A stretch of DNA of 64,000 nt from Candidatus Leptofilum proximum. GTDB lineage: Bacteria > Chloroflexota > Anaerolineae > Promineifilales > Promineifilaceae. Numbering within the stretch: position 1 is the first letter of the stretch; the number at the start of each line of letters is the position of its first letter. Positions 1 through 8,900 of the stretch are shown here, one piece after another. The notes beneath the pieces are model-generated. The model made no database searches and was not told where the DNA came from. It saw nothing but the letters and a program-made list of their open reading frames with translations. The stretch lies in NCBI GenBank assembly GCA_016710325.1, contig JADJXK010000002.1, forward strand, positions 5,828,001 to 5,892,000, in the 5' to 3' direction. The translations under genes and the position numbers were made by a program.

Positions 1-88
1 AAAGAATGGTTAATTGTTAATGGTTAATGGTTAATTGTCAAAATTTACCATTAACCGTTTGTCGTTTACCATTAACCATTAAGGAGTT
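1..88. repeat. Iterated 7-bp word array with inverted arm
   Basis: The word GGTTAAT is repeated in tandem in the first half, and the reverse-complement word ATTAACC is repeated in the second half, so the stretch can fold into a hairpin. It ends right at the ribosome binding site (AAGGAG) of the first gene. It is one of many such arrays in this window. The left boundary is cut by the window edge. Confidence 0.7.
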
Positions 89-91
89 TTT

Positions 92-2125
92 ATGCCGAAT
101 AAGTTAGCTCAGGAAACCAGCCCCTATCTGCTGCAGCACGTCGAGAATCCGGTGGAGTGGTATCCGTGGAGTGAAGAAGCCTTAGAGAAAGCCCAGGCGG
201 AAAACAAGCCGATCCTGCTCAGTATTGGGTATGCCGCCTGCCACTGGTGTCATGTGATGGCTCGTGAATCCTTTGAAGACCCGGCTACGGCCGCTTTCAT
301 GAACAGCCACTTTGTCAACATCAAGGTAGACCGCGAAGAGCGGCCCGACCTGGACGCCATCTACATGCAGGCCGTGGTGGCCATGTCAGGCCAGGGCGGC
401 TGGCCGATGACCGTGTTTCTGACGCCGGAGGGACGGCCGTTTTACGGCGGCACCTACTTCCCTCCCGCACCGCGCTACGGCATGCCCAGCTTCATCCAGC
501 TCATGCAGAGCATTGCCAACGCCTGGGAAACCAAGCGTGACGACATTGTGCAAAGCGCCGGGGACATTACCAACCATTTGCAGCGAACGGCCAACCTCAC
601 CGGGCAAGAAGATGTGCTGAGCCCCGGCATGTTTGGCAAAGCAACGGCCGCCCTGGCCCAAACATTTGACCACGAGCGCGGCGGTTTTGGCGGCGCGCCC
701 AAATTCCCGCCGTCAATGACCCTGGAATATTTGCTGCAAAGCTTTGTCTTGCACAAAGACAGCCGCGCTCTGCACATGGCCGAAACCACCCTCAAAATGA
801 TGGCCTACGGCGGCATGTATGATCAGCTCGGCGGCGGCTTTGCCCGCTACTCGACGGACGTGAACTGGCTGGTACCTCATTTTGAGAAGATGCTCTACGA
901 CAACGCCCTGCTGGCCCGCGCCTACCTGCACGCCTACCAGGTGACCCAGGAGCCGCTCTACCGCCGCATTGTCGAGGAGACGCTCGATTTTGTGGTGCGC
1001 GAGCTGCGCCATGAGGACGGCGGCTTCTACAGCAGCTACGACGCCGACAGCGAAGGCGAAGAAGGCAAATTTTACGTCTGGTCCGCCGCTGAAATTGATG
1101 AGCACCTGGGCGAAGATGCCGAACTGTTTAAGCTGTATTACGATGTGACCGAACAGGGCAACTGGGAAGGAACCAACATCCTCCATATCAACAAGGACCT
1201 AGAAGAGGTGGCCTGGGCTACCAAAATGAGCGAAGCAAAGGCGGCGGAGCGGCTGGCAGCGGCCAGGCAAAAGCTGTACGACATTCGTGCCCGGCGCGTC
1301 TGGCCCGGACTGGATGACAAAGTGCTGACGGCCTGGAACGGGCTGATGCTGGCGGCTTTTGCCGAGGCAGGCCGGGTGTTGGAACGGCCGGATTACACGG
1401 CAACGGCCGTCCACAACGCCCAATTCCTCTACCAAACGATGCGCACAGAGAACGGCCGTCTGCTACGTACCTGGAAAGACGGGGCACAAGCACGCTACAA
1501 CGGCTACCTGGAAGATTACGCCTACCTGGCCGACGGCCTACTGGCGCTCTACCAAACTACCTTCGACGAGCAGTGGTTCACCTGGGCCCACGAGCTGGCC
1601 GAACTGATGCTCACCCACTTCCGCGATACCGAAAACGGCGGCTTTTACGACACCTCCGACGACCACGAAGCACTCATCCATCGCCCCAAGGATTTGCAGG
1701 ACAACGCCGTGCCCAGCGCCAACGCCATGGCTGCCCACGTGCTGCTGAAGCTGAGTTTGTATACCGGCAGTTCCCCCTACTGGGAGGTGGCGGAAACGGC
1801 CGTTTCCTCCCTCTACGGCGCGATGGTGCAGCATCCAAACGCCTTTGCCCATTGGCTGTGTGCGGCCGTTTTCATTACCAGCCAGCCGCAAGAAGTGGCC
1901 ATCATCGGCGATCCCGGCTTGCCGGACGCCACAGCGCTGATCGACACCACGTTTGCTGCGTTCCGGCCCAACCTGGTGGTGGCCTCCGGCGACAGCACCA
2001 GCAGCGTGCCGCTCCTGGCCGACCGCAAGCGCCTGGACAATAAGGCCACTGCCTACGTCTGCCGTCGTTTTGTTTGCCAGCAGCCGGTCAATTCGCCAGA
2101 ATTGTTGGCTGAGCAGCTATCTTAG
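92..2125 (+). CDS. Thioredoxin domain-containing protein, DUF255 (YyaL/SSP411-like)
   Basis: The 677-residue protein starts with the conserved DUF255 block (N-K-L-x-x-E-x-S-P-Y-L-x-Q-H) and has a thioredoxin-like CxxC in the context C50-H-W-C53-H, followed by the typical D-R-E-E-R-P-D and G-G-W-P stretches. The C-terminal two thirds resemble the alpha/alpha toroid of N-acylglucosamine 2-epimerase-like proteins. Length matches the family (about 650-700 aa). The biochemical role of the family is not settled; a cytoplasmic redox or sugar-related role is only inferred, and no signal peptide is visible. The ATG is preceded by AAGGAG at good spacing. Four copies of ACGGCCGT lie inside the gene. It appears monocistronic, with a repeat on each side. 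Confidence 0.9.
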   Translation: MPNKLAQETSPYLLQHVENPVEWYPWSEEALEKAQAENKPILLSIGYAACHWCHVMARESFEDPATAAFMNSHFVNIKVDREERPDLDAIYMQAVVAMSGQGGWPMTVFLTPEGRPFYGGTYFPPAPRYGMPSFIQLMQSIANAWETKRDDIVQSAGDITNHLQRTANLTGQEDVLSPGMFGKATAALAQTFDHERGGFGGAPKFPPSMTLEYLLQSFVLHKDSRALHMAETTLKMMAYGGMYDQLGGGFARYSTDVNWLVPHFEKMLYDNALLARAYLHAYQVTQEPLYRRIVEETLDFVVRELRHEDGGFYSSYDADSEGEEGKFYVWSAAEIDEHLGEDAELFKLYYDVTEQGNWEGTNILHINKDLEEVAWATKMSEAKAAERLAAARQKLYDIRARRVWPGLDDKVLTAWNGLMLAAFAEAGRVLERPDYTATAVHNAQFLYQTMRTENGRLLRTWKDGAQARYNGYLEDYAYLADGLLALYQTTFDEQWFTWAHELAELMLTHFRDTENGGFYDTSDDHEALIHRPKDLQDNAVPSANAMAAHVLLKLSLYTGSSPYWEVAETAVSSLYGAMVQHPNAFAHWLCAAVFITSQPQEVAIIGDPGLPDATALIDTTFAAFRPNLVVASGDSTSSVPLLADRKRLDNKATAYVCRRFVCQQPVNSPELLAEQLS

Positions 2126-2169
2126 CCCGGAATAGAACGCTGATTTGCCTGTTAGCTTGAAACTTTAGG

Positions 2170-2243
2170 AATTGTCATTCCCGCGAAAGCGGGAATCCAC
2201 TTAAGCAAACATCTGGATGCCCGCCTGCGCGGGCATGACAATT
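2170..2243. repeat. Dispersed intergenic inverted repeat
   Basis: The outer ends AATTGTCAT and ATGACAATT are perfect inverted repeats. They enclose two short hairpins, CCCGC-gaaa-GCGGG and GCCCGC-ctgc-GCGGGC. From memory, sequences of this type are common dispersed intergenic repeats in many bacteria. It lies between the DUF255 gene and the next small ORF and may act as a 3' stabiliser or terminator; it has no T-run. Confidence 0.65.
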
Positions 2244-2265
2244 TTGGGGTCCAATATTAAGAATT

Positions 2266-2445
2266 ATGAATGAGAACGAGCAATCCAAACGAGAGCTGGC
2301 CGAAAAAGTGCTCCAGGCGTGTGTGCAAGCCGCCAAAGCGGGTTTTGAACAGGCGCGCATGGATGGATTGTGCGAGGAAGGGGCGGTGGAAACGGCCGTT
2401 TCCGCCATGCAAAATCTAAACCTGGAAAAATTGATAACCGAATGA
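2266..2445 (+). CDS. Small conserved-looking protein coupled to DUF488
   Basis: This 59-residue ORF starts MNENEQSKRE and ends LEKLITE. It is acidic and mostly helical in appearance, with no signal peptide or membrane segment. I do not recognise the family. Two points support it being real: its stop codon overlaps the ATG of the DUF488 gene (ATGA), the classical sign of translational coupling, and the composition is protein-like. It contains a 16-bp palindrome, GGAAACGGCCGTTTCC (2388-2403), read as E-T-A-V-S. No strong Shine-Dalgarno is visible before the ATG, which lowers confidence in the exact start. Confidence 0.55.
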   Translation: MNENEQSKRELAEKVLQACVQAAKAGFEQARMDGLCEEGAVETAVSAMQNLNLEKLITE

Positions 2446-2804
2446 AATACGACGAAATCACCCTACAACTCAAACGCATTTACGATGAACCGGGTCCCAA
2501 TGACGGCTTTCGTGTGCTGGTGGACCGCCTCTGGCCGCGCGGCGTCAGCAAAGAAGAGGCACACATCGATCTCTGGCTGGGCGGCATCGCCCCGTCGCCC
2601 AGCCTGCGCAAATGGTTCGACCATGACCCCACCCGCTGGGACGAATTCCTCGACCGCTATTTTGCCGAGCTGGATGAAAACCCACAGGCCGTGACCGAGC
2701 TGTTTCAAAAGGCGACTGCGTCGCCCGTCACGCTGTTGTATGCCGCCAAAGATGTGCGACACAACCACGCCGTGGCGCTCAAAATGTACCTGGAAGGGGA
2801 TTAA
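2442..2804 (+). CDS. DUF488 family protein
   Basis: The 120-residue product carries the hallmark R-V-L-V-D-R-L-W-P-R-G motif near residue 25, followed by W-L-x-x-I-A-P-S and a W-F-x-H-D-P-x-R-W block, all typical of DUF488 proteins of about 115-130 aa. The function is not established for the family. I chose the ATG at 2442 because it overlaps the preceding stop as ATGA and gives the family-standard N-terminus; an in-frame extension upstream would read through the small ORF in another frame and is unlikely. It is probably cytoplasmic and cotranscribed with the small ORF. Confidence 0.85.
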   Translation: MKYDEITLQLKRIYDEPGPNDGFRVLVDRLWPRGVSKEEAHIDLWLGGIAPSPSLRKWFDHDPTRWDEFLDRYFAELDENPQAVTELFQKATASPVTLLYAAKDVRHNHAVALKMYLEGD

Positions 2805-2842
2805 TCGACTGGACGAAGCATTGCGATACTCTCAGATTTTAG

Positions 2843-2916
2843 GCCGCGAATTTCACGAATTGACGCGAATTACACGAAAGACAGCTGTTTTTCGCGTAAT
2901 TCGCGTCATTCGCGGC
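2843..2916. terminator. Iterated-word hairpin between convergent genes
   Basis: GCCGCGAAT at the left end pairs with ATTCGCGGC at the right end, and the arms contain reiterated words of the type CGAATT and CACGAA (left) with TTCGCGT and ATTCGCG (right). It sits between DUF488 (plus) and the merR-type gene (minus), so it probably ends transcription from both sides. Its role is inferred from position. Confidence 0.55.
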
Positions 2917-2921
2917 AAAGT

Positions 2922-3323
2922 TTAATCACAAGGCTCGGCCGGCTCGCCGGTTAAGATGCCGTTGTAAAAGGCAATCTTGCGGTCCAGGTGCGCCAGGTGA
3001 TCTTGCAGTTCTGCGATGTGCTGCGCCAGGCTGCGCCGGTGTTCGGTCAGCACCTCAACACGATCAGGGATGGTGCTGTCGCCCTGGCGGGCAAACTCCA
3101 TGAACACCTGCATTTGCTGGATGGGCATCCCGGTGGCGCGCAGCAGCTTGAGAAAGTGAATCCAGCCCAAATCCTGCTCGGCATAACGACGATGCCCATT
3201 TTCATGCCGGGTGACGTGTTCCAGCAGGCCAATCTTTTCGTAATAGCGCAGGGTGTGGGCCGACAGATCGGTCATCTCGGCTACTTCCTGGATGGTGAAG
3301 GTTTCTTCTTGCAGTTCGATCAT
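2922..3323 (-). CDS. MerR family transcriptional regulator
   Basis: The 133-residue protein has a winged-helix MerR N-terminus (F-T-I-Q-E-V-A-E-M-T, then L-R-Y-Y-E-K-I-G-L-L, and R-R-Y) followed by a long dimerisation helix. It has no cysteine cluster typical of metal sensors (only one Cys, next to the C-terminus), so it more likely belongs to the group that regulates aldo/keto reductases or related redox enzymes. Its start overlaps the end of the upstream reductase gene by 4 bp (ATGA), so the two form an operon, with the regulator in second position. The probable target is the MerR-type promoter at 4333-4363, giving autoregulation. Confidence 0.9.
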   Translation of the reverse strand: MIELQEETFTIQEVAEMTDLSAHTLRYYEKIGLLEHVTRHENGHRRYAEQDLGWIHFLKLLRATGMPIQQMQVFMEFARQGDSTIPDRVEVLTEHRRSLAQHIAELQDHLAHLDRKIAFYNGILTGEPAEPCD

Positions 3324-4300
3324 GCCACAACAGCTTCCTCTCGCCCCAGCAGCTGCTCAATCTCGGCCATCTGCCCGGGCGTCAGGGGGCCAAATTCCAT
3401 GGCGGCGGCATTTTCTTCGGCCTGGGCGACGGTGCGGATGCCGGGGATGGGCACTACGTGCTCACCAACAGCCCACAACCAGGCCAGTGCGCCTTGGACC
3501 ACGGAACGGCCGTTACTCGTCAAAATCTCCCGAATTTTAGCACGATTGGCCACAATCTGAGCAATGCGCTCCGCCGGGAACGAGTGATTGCGTACATCGG
3601 TGGTGGTAAATTGGGCATCTTTGTCGTACTTGTCCGACAGAAAGCCCATCAACAGCGGGCTGCGTACCAGGCTGGTCAGGCCACTTTCGGCCGTGAAGTT
3701 AAACATTGCCGCCGCTGGTTCCATCACGTTGGCCGCATGTTGAACGACGGCGCAGTGCTCGCCAGCAGCAAACAAACGGGCCAACGCCACGTCATCGGTG
3801 CTCCAGCCGTAGGTGCGGATTTTGCCCTGGGCCACCAGCTTTTCCAGGCCATCCAACAGCTCCGGCACGCGCTCCGGCGGGAACTCCCACACGTGCAGCT
3901 GGTAAATGTCAATTGTGTCCACGCCCAGGTGGCGCAGACTGCGCTCACATTCAAACGGCAGGTTCTGCAAGACAGCTTCCGAGGATTGGAAGGCGACCCG
4001 CTTGGCCGCTTCATTCACGTCGAAGCCAAACTTGGTAGCGATGACCACCTGGTCACGCCGATCCCGGATCGCCTTACCGACGATTTCTTCGCTGTGGCCG
4101 GTGCCGTAGTTAGCGGCCGTATCAATCAGGTTCATCCCGCCATCCAACGCCGCGTGAATGGCGCGGATCGACTCCGCGTCGTCGGTTTTGCCCCAACCGG
4201 CCTGGTTGTCGATGAAAATCCATTCGCCGCCCATGGCCCAGGCGCCCAGGCCCATCGGGCTGACCTGTAAATTGCTGTTTCTAAGGGTTCTAAATTGCAT
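3320..4300 (-). CDS. Aldo/keto reductase
   Basis: The 326-residue product is a NAD(P)H-dependent TIM-barrel oxidoreductase. The catalytic tetrad can be placed at D60, Y65, K90 and H136 (I-D-T-A-x-x-Y, A-T-K-F-G, and Y-Q-L-H). The N-terminus L-x-V-S-P-M-G-L-G-A-W and the C-terminal I-P-G-I-R-T block fit the family. The substrate cannot be read from sequence. It is the first gene of the operon with the MerR-type regulator and is transcribed from a promoter with an embedded dyad. The ATG lies just downstream of that promoter, and an upstream AAAGGAGAAAT gives a good ribosome binding site. Confidence 0.92.
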   Translation of the reverse strand: MQFRTLRNSNLQVSPMGLGAWAMGGEWIFIDNQAGWGKTDDAESIRAIHAALDGGMNLIDTAANYGTGHSEEIVGKAIRDRRDQVVIATKFGFDVNEAAKRVAFQSSEAVLQNLPFECERSLRHLGVDTIDIYQLHVWEFPPERVPELLDGLEKLVAQGKIRTYGWSTDDVALARLFAAGEHCAVVQHAANVMEPAAAMFNFTAESGLTSLVRSPLLMGFLSDKYDKDAQFTTTDVRNHSFPAERIAQIVANRAKIREILTSNGRSVVQGALAWLWAVGEHVVPIPGIRTVAQAEENAAAMEFGPLTPGQMAEIEQLLGREEAVVA

Positions 4301-4332
4301 CAGATTTCTCCTTTACTTGAAGTATTGGAACC

Positions 4333-4363
4333 ACTGTACAACTTAGAGTGCGCTCTAAGTCAA
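4333..4363 (-). promoter_or_regulatory. MerR-type promoter/operator for the reductase operon
   Basis: On the minus strand a -35 box TTGACT (4363-4358) is followed by a dyad with perfect 8-bp arms, ACTTAGAG/CTCTAAGT (4341-4360), and a -10 box read as TACAGT with a spacer of about 19 bp. An over-long spacer filled by a dyad is the signature of MerR-activated promoters, which the regulator untwists. It lies directly upstream of the reductase-merR operon. The exact -10 register is uncertain by 1-3 bases. Confidence 0.75.
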
Positions 4364-4534
4364 GGGGTTATTTTTAGGATGGGGACGGCCGTAACTCCCC
4401 TCGGATCAATAACTCTCTTGTTCCTCAGAAGGTGGCTGGAGTAGGCGGAACGTTTGGGGATTGTCGTTTGGTTCGTAAGTGAAATGCCGTAAACTTTACC
4501 CAGAACTTTGCATCAAGATTATGGGAGGTTGTTT

Positions 4535-5494
4535 ATGAACATTGTCGTTACGGGAGCCGCTGGTTTTATCGGGTCCCATCTGGCAGAAACATTGGCCCAC
4601 CAGGGGCACACCGTGGTGGGGATCGACAGCTTTACCGATTACTACTCGGCCCGGCTTAAGCAGGCGAATGCCGAAGATATCGAGGCGGCCGGTGTGTCGC
4701 TGCACCGTCTGGACCTGGCCACCGATGATCTGTCGCCTGCCCTGGACGGCGTGGAATTTGTGTTTCACCTGGCGGGGCAGCCGGGCATCTCGGCCAGTAC
4801 GCCGCTGGCGGATTACGTGCGCAACAATGTGGTGGCGACGGACAAACTGCTGACGGCTTGCCGGCAGCAGAACTCCTTGCGCTGTTTTGTGAATGTGTCT
4901 ACTTCGTCGGTATACGGCCGTCACGCCTACGATCCCGAAGACGCCGCTCCAAAACCCACCTCGTACTACGGCGTCACCAAGCTGGCTGCCGAGCAGTTGG
5001 CCCTGGCCGCCCACCGCGAAAAAGGGTTCCCCGCCTGCTCGCTGCGTCTCTTTTCCGTCTATGGCCCGCGCGAACGGCCGGAAAAGCTGTATCCCAAGCT
5101 CATCCGCAGCATCCTTACCGACACGCCGTTCCCGCTGCACGAAGGCAGCCAGTCACATTCCCGCAGCTTCACCTACGTGGCCGACATCGTTGCAGGGTTT
5201 GTGTCCGTGCTGGATCGTCCTGAGCGGGTGATTGGTGAAATTGTGAACCTGGGCAGTGATGTGGAGATGACCACCGGCCAGGGCATTGCCCTCATCGAGC
5301 AGATTATGGGCAAGGAAGCCAAATTTGACATCAAGCCAAAGCGCCCTGGTGACCAGCTGCACACCTGCGCCAACATCGCCAAGGCGCGACAGCTTTTAGG
5401 GTACACACCGCATATCCAGCTGGAAGAAGGGCTCAAGGCGGAAGTTGACTGGTACGTTAACCGCATCTTTGCCAATGGCCTGCACCACAGCTGA
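4535..5494 (+). CDS. NAD-dependent epimerase/dehydratase (extended SDR)
   Basis: The 319-residue protein has the Rossmann motif G-A-A-G-F-I-G (residues 7-13), the H-L-A-G-Q stretch, a S-T-S-S-V-Y-G block (122-128) and the catalytic Y145xxxK149. This is an extended SDR acting on nucleotide sugars; the R-P-G-D near residue 270 and S-R-S-F-T-Y fit UDP-glucose or UDP-glucuronate 4-epimerases, but the substrate is not certain. The ATG at 4535 follows GGGAGG and opens directly on the Rossmann strand; a further upstream start would add a spurious tail. A distinct galE-type gene lies at 54329-55312, so this one probably serves cell-surface polysaccharide synthesis. Confidence 0.88.
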   Translation: MNIVVTGAAGFIGSHLAETLAHQGHTVVGIDSFTDYYSARLKQANAEDIEAAGVSLHRLDLATDDLSPALDGVEFVFHLAGQPGISASTPLADYVRNNVVATDKLLTACRQQNSLRCFVNVSTSSVYGRHAYDPEDAAPKPTSYYGVTKLAAEQLALAAHREKGFPACSLRLFSVYGPRERPEKLYPKLIRSILTDTPFPLHEGSQSHSRSFTYVADIVAGFVSVLDRPERVIGEIVNLGSDVEMTTGQGIALIEQIMGKEAKFDIKPKRPGDQLHTCANIAKARQLLGYTPHIQLEEGLKAEVDWYVNRIFANGLHHS

Positions 5495-5549
5495 TTTGCA
5501 ACTGTTGCTTCCCTCGCTGCGTAGAAACAAACAGTTAGATGATTCAGGG

Positions 5550-5606
5550 GACAGTCACATTGTCCAAAGGTAACCTAATCTAATAAGGTGGTTTAAAGTG
5601 ACTGTC
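5550..5606. terminator. Inverted repeat GACAGTCAC/GTGACTGTC
   Basis: Nine-base perfect arms at 5550-5558 and 5598-5606 are followed by ACCTTTTATTT. It may end transcription of the epimerase gene before PspC. The word resembles the arms of the hairpin at 59391-59424. Confidence 0.5.
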
Positions 5607-5631
5607 ACCTTTTATTTCTGGAGGTAATCAA

Positions 5632-5820
5632 ATGACTGTAAAAGATAATCGCTTACGCCGCCAAAATGGCATCTTTGCCGGGGTGTGTGGTGGTTTAGCC
5701 GCCTGGACGGGCATCAATGTGTTTTGGTTCCGGCTGTTGTTCATCATCCTGCTGCTGCCCGGCGGCGTCCCCGGCCTGCTGCCGTACGTTATTTTGTGGC
5801 TTGTCATGCCCAAAAAATAA
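5632..5820 (+). CDS. PspC domain protein
   Basis: A 62-residue protein consisting almost entirely of a PspC domain: R-L-x-R-x-x-x-x-x-x-x-A-G-V-C-G-G-L-A near the N-terminus, then one long hydrophobic segment (about residues 27-58) containing W-F-R-L-L-F-I-I-L and ending with M-P-K-K. Single-domain PspC proteins are small membrane proteins linked to envelope stress in other bacteria; a role here is inferred only from the family. A strong GGAGG precedes the ATG at suitable spacing. It is convergent with the large fusion gene downstream. Confidence 0.88.
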   Translation: MTVKDNRLRRQNGIFAGVCGGLAAWTGINVFWFRLLFIILLLPGGVPGLLPYVILWLVMPKK

Positions 5821-5823
5821 ACA

Positions 5824-5900
5824 ATGGTGAATTGTGAATAATTAATCGTGAATTGTGAATGCTCCCGTTCACAATTCACGATTCACCAGTCTCAATTCAC
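5824..5900. repeat. Iterated-word hairpin (GTGAATT words)
   Basis: GTGAATTGTGAAT is repeated on the left and CACAATTCAC words on the right, so the two halves pair. It lies between convergent genes and overlaps the last codon region of the fusion gene: the TGA stop at 5897-5899 (minus strand) belongs to a repeat word. Confidence 0.7.
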
Positions 5901-8900
5901 AATTCTTCCAGAATTCCTCCCAACGTTTCCACCAAAAAATCGGCGTTTTCGGCCGTAAATACCAGCGGCGGCTTAATTTTGAGCACGTTGTGCAGCGGTC
6001 CGTCGGTGCTGATGAGGATACCCTTGTCGCGCATCCTGTTGGCGATGTAGGTGGCTTCTTCCCCGGCTGGCGCCAACGTTTGCCGGTCGCGCACCAACTC
6101 CGCGCCAATGTACAATCCCAGCCCGCGCACGTCGCCGATGAGTGGGAACCTGCCTTGCAGACCGCGCAGCCCGTCCAGCAGCTGATTGCCCACGACACGG
6201 GCGTTTTCTTGCAGCTTTTCTTGCTCCAGTACGTCCAATACGGCCAGGCCAATGGCGCATGAAACCGGATTCCCCCCAAACGTATTGAAATACTCCATGC
6301 CGTTGGCAAAGGATTCGGCAATCTCTGGCGTGGTGATCACCGCCGCCAGCGGGTGCCCGTTGCCAATGGGCTTGCCCAGCGTCACGATGTCGGGCACCAC
6401 GCCTTGCGCCTGAAAGGCCCACATGTGCGTGCCGACGCGACCAAAACCCACCTGCACCTCATCGGCAATGCAAACGCCGCCCGCCGCCCGGATGAGCGGG
6501 AACAGCGCTTGGAAATAGCCGTCAGGCAGCACAATCTGGCCGCCGCAGCCCAGCAGCGGCTCGCTGATGAACCCGGCAATCTCCTTGCCTTGCGCTTGCA
6601 GCATTTCGATGATTTCCTGGGCGTGTTGGGCGTAGCGACGGCCGTTTTCCACTCCATTCCCTCGATACAACCCGCGATACGGGTCCGGCATGGGCAGCAC
6701 GTGCACGTGATCCGGCTTGCCCGCCCCGCCGGGGCCGTCAAATTTGTACGAGCTGATGTCGATGAGTGTGGCCGTATTGCCGTGATACGCACCGTCCAGC
6801 ACCAGCAAATCGCGCTGGCCGGTGTGGGTGCGCGCCAGCCGCAGCGCCAGCTCGTTGGCCTCGCTGCCGCTGCACACAAAATAGCAGACGGAGAGCGGCT
6901 CCGGCAGCGTGGCGGTGAGCCGGGCGGCGTATTCGACGAGATTGTCGTGCAGGTAGCGGGTGTTGGTATTGAGAACGGCCGTTTGCTCCTGCGCCGCCTT
7001 TACCACCCTGGGATGATTGTGCCCCACGTGCGGCACGTTGTTCACTGCGTCCAGGTACGGCTGGTTGTTTTCGTCGTACAGGTACTGCCCCTTGCCGCGC
7101 ACGATGTGCAGCGGGCTTTGGTAAGAAAGGCTCAGAGACGGCCCCAGGTGTTTCTGGCGCAGGGCGAAAATTTCATCTTTACTGCGGGCTGGCGAGGGGA
7201 AATAGTCGTCTGGAATGCCCAGCAGCAGGTTGGGATCGGGGCAGAGGCTAAGCCAGATGGCGCGCTGGCTGGGGGCGGCGACGCCGGGGAAATCTGTGGC
7301 GGGTGAAGGGGTGACAGGGTGACAAGGTGACAAGGTGACCGGGTGATGGAGCAGGTCAACAAGGATTTGGAGGTGGAGGTGGGGGGGCCAGTCGCCGTTG
7401 GTGGGGTAGGTGCCGATTTCGGCGAATTTTTGGCCTTGGGTGATGGGTTGGCCGATGGTGAGGCCATCGAGTGAGGCTTCGCTGAGGTGACCGTAGAGGG
7501 TGTAGAAGGTGAGGTCATCGCTGACTTTGTGCTCCAGGACGATGACGGGGCCGTAATCGAGGCGGTCGGTGTTGTTGGCGAAGCTGTGAATGGTGGCGGG
7601 GAGGGGGGCGTAGACGGCCGTTCCAGCCTTCGCAAACAAATCTAGCCCGATATGAATCGTGCGCCACTCGCCCCGGTCGTTGCCGGGAACGCGGAAGGTA
7701 TCGGCGGTGTAGATCCGGCGCGGCTCGTCGTAGCGGCCAATGCCGATTTTGGTCGCAGAGGGCACAGAGGGCGGAGAGAGCGCAGAGGCAGAGGAGGAAG
7801 AGATGACGTACTGGGCCATCGTGTTGAATAGAAGTTGCGTAAACGCTTCGGTGTCATTGGGGTCTTGGAGTTGGCCGAGGAGAAGACTGCCGGGAGTGAG
7901 ATCGAAAACGGTAGGCGGCGATGTTTGCCAGTCGGTGTCTATCACTTTGGTAAATCGACCTCTATTTTCGCGTAGCCAATCGGTGACCTGCGTGGATTTG
8001 GCGACCGGCTCCCAGCCGCAGGCGTGGCGGAAGGTGGCTTCGGCCAGCAGCGGGCTGGTTTGGGCGAGGATGCCCAGTGTGTTCCAGGCGGGCCGGGCCG
8101 AGATTTGCAGGTAGTCGTTGTCTGGCTCCTGGGTCCGCTGGTAGGCGCTCATCGTGACGCTGACGCAGAGGCGCATGGCGATGAGCGAGAAGAGCAGCGA
8201 GACTTCTTCTTCGGTGAGGGGGTAGGCGGCGTGATAGCCGCGCACCACGTGAGCGGCTGCGGCCAGAGGGTCGGGCTTGTGCAGGATAGCGTAGGCGGCG
8301 GCGATGGCCAATTCGCCAATGGTGGTGGTGTGCAGGGCATCGCCAAAGTCGAAGATGCCGCTGATTTGCTGGTTGGCGGTAAGGACATTGTAATCGTTGG
8401 CGTCGTTGTGGATGATACTGTGGCGCAGGTTGGTCAGCCGGGGTTCGGTGTGCTGTACAAAGTGGTCGAGGAAGCCGCGTACCAGCTGCCGCTGCGCCGT
8501 GTCGGGAATGAAATCAAGGTAATCGGCGATAAATCCGGCGCGGTTGAGGTCCCACTTCAGTTCGCGGTGGGCGGCGGGGTGGTCAAAGTTGGCCAGGGCG
8601 GCGTCTAGCTGGCCGAGGGTGTGGCCCAGGCTGTGCAGCAGCGCCGGGCTGTGTGGTTTGGTGTGGGCTAGCAGCCTGCCGGGCAGGTGGGTGATAAGCC
8701 GGACGGGGCAGTCGGTGACGTGGGCAATGGCTTCCTGGTTTTTTGTGAGGATGAGTTGGGGGAGGAGATTGGAGATTGGGGATTGGAGATTGAGGTGGTT
8801 GATGAGGGCGTTTTCTAGTTCCAGGGTTGCAAGGGATTCGGTGCGACCGGCAATTTTGAGGATGTATTGGGTGCCGTCTGTGGCGGTGAGATGGAAATTC

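Noticed and set aside
386..1891. Long open frames antisense to the DUF255 gene and similar antisense frames elsewhere
   Set aside because: They mirror GC-rich codon structure of the real gene, with no ribosome binding sites or family motifs. The palindrome ACGGCCGT has no stop codon in any frame and prolongs such shadow frames.
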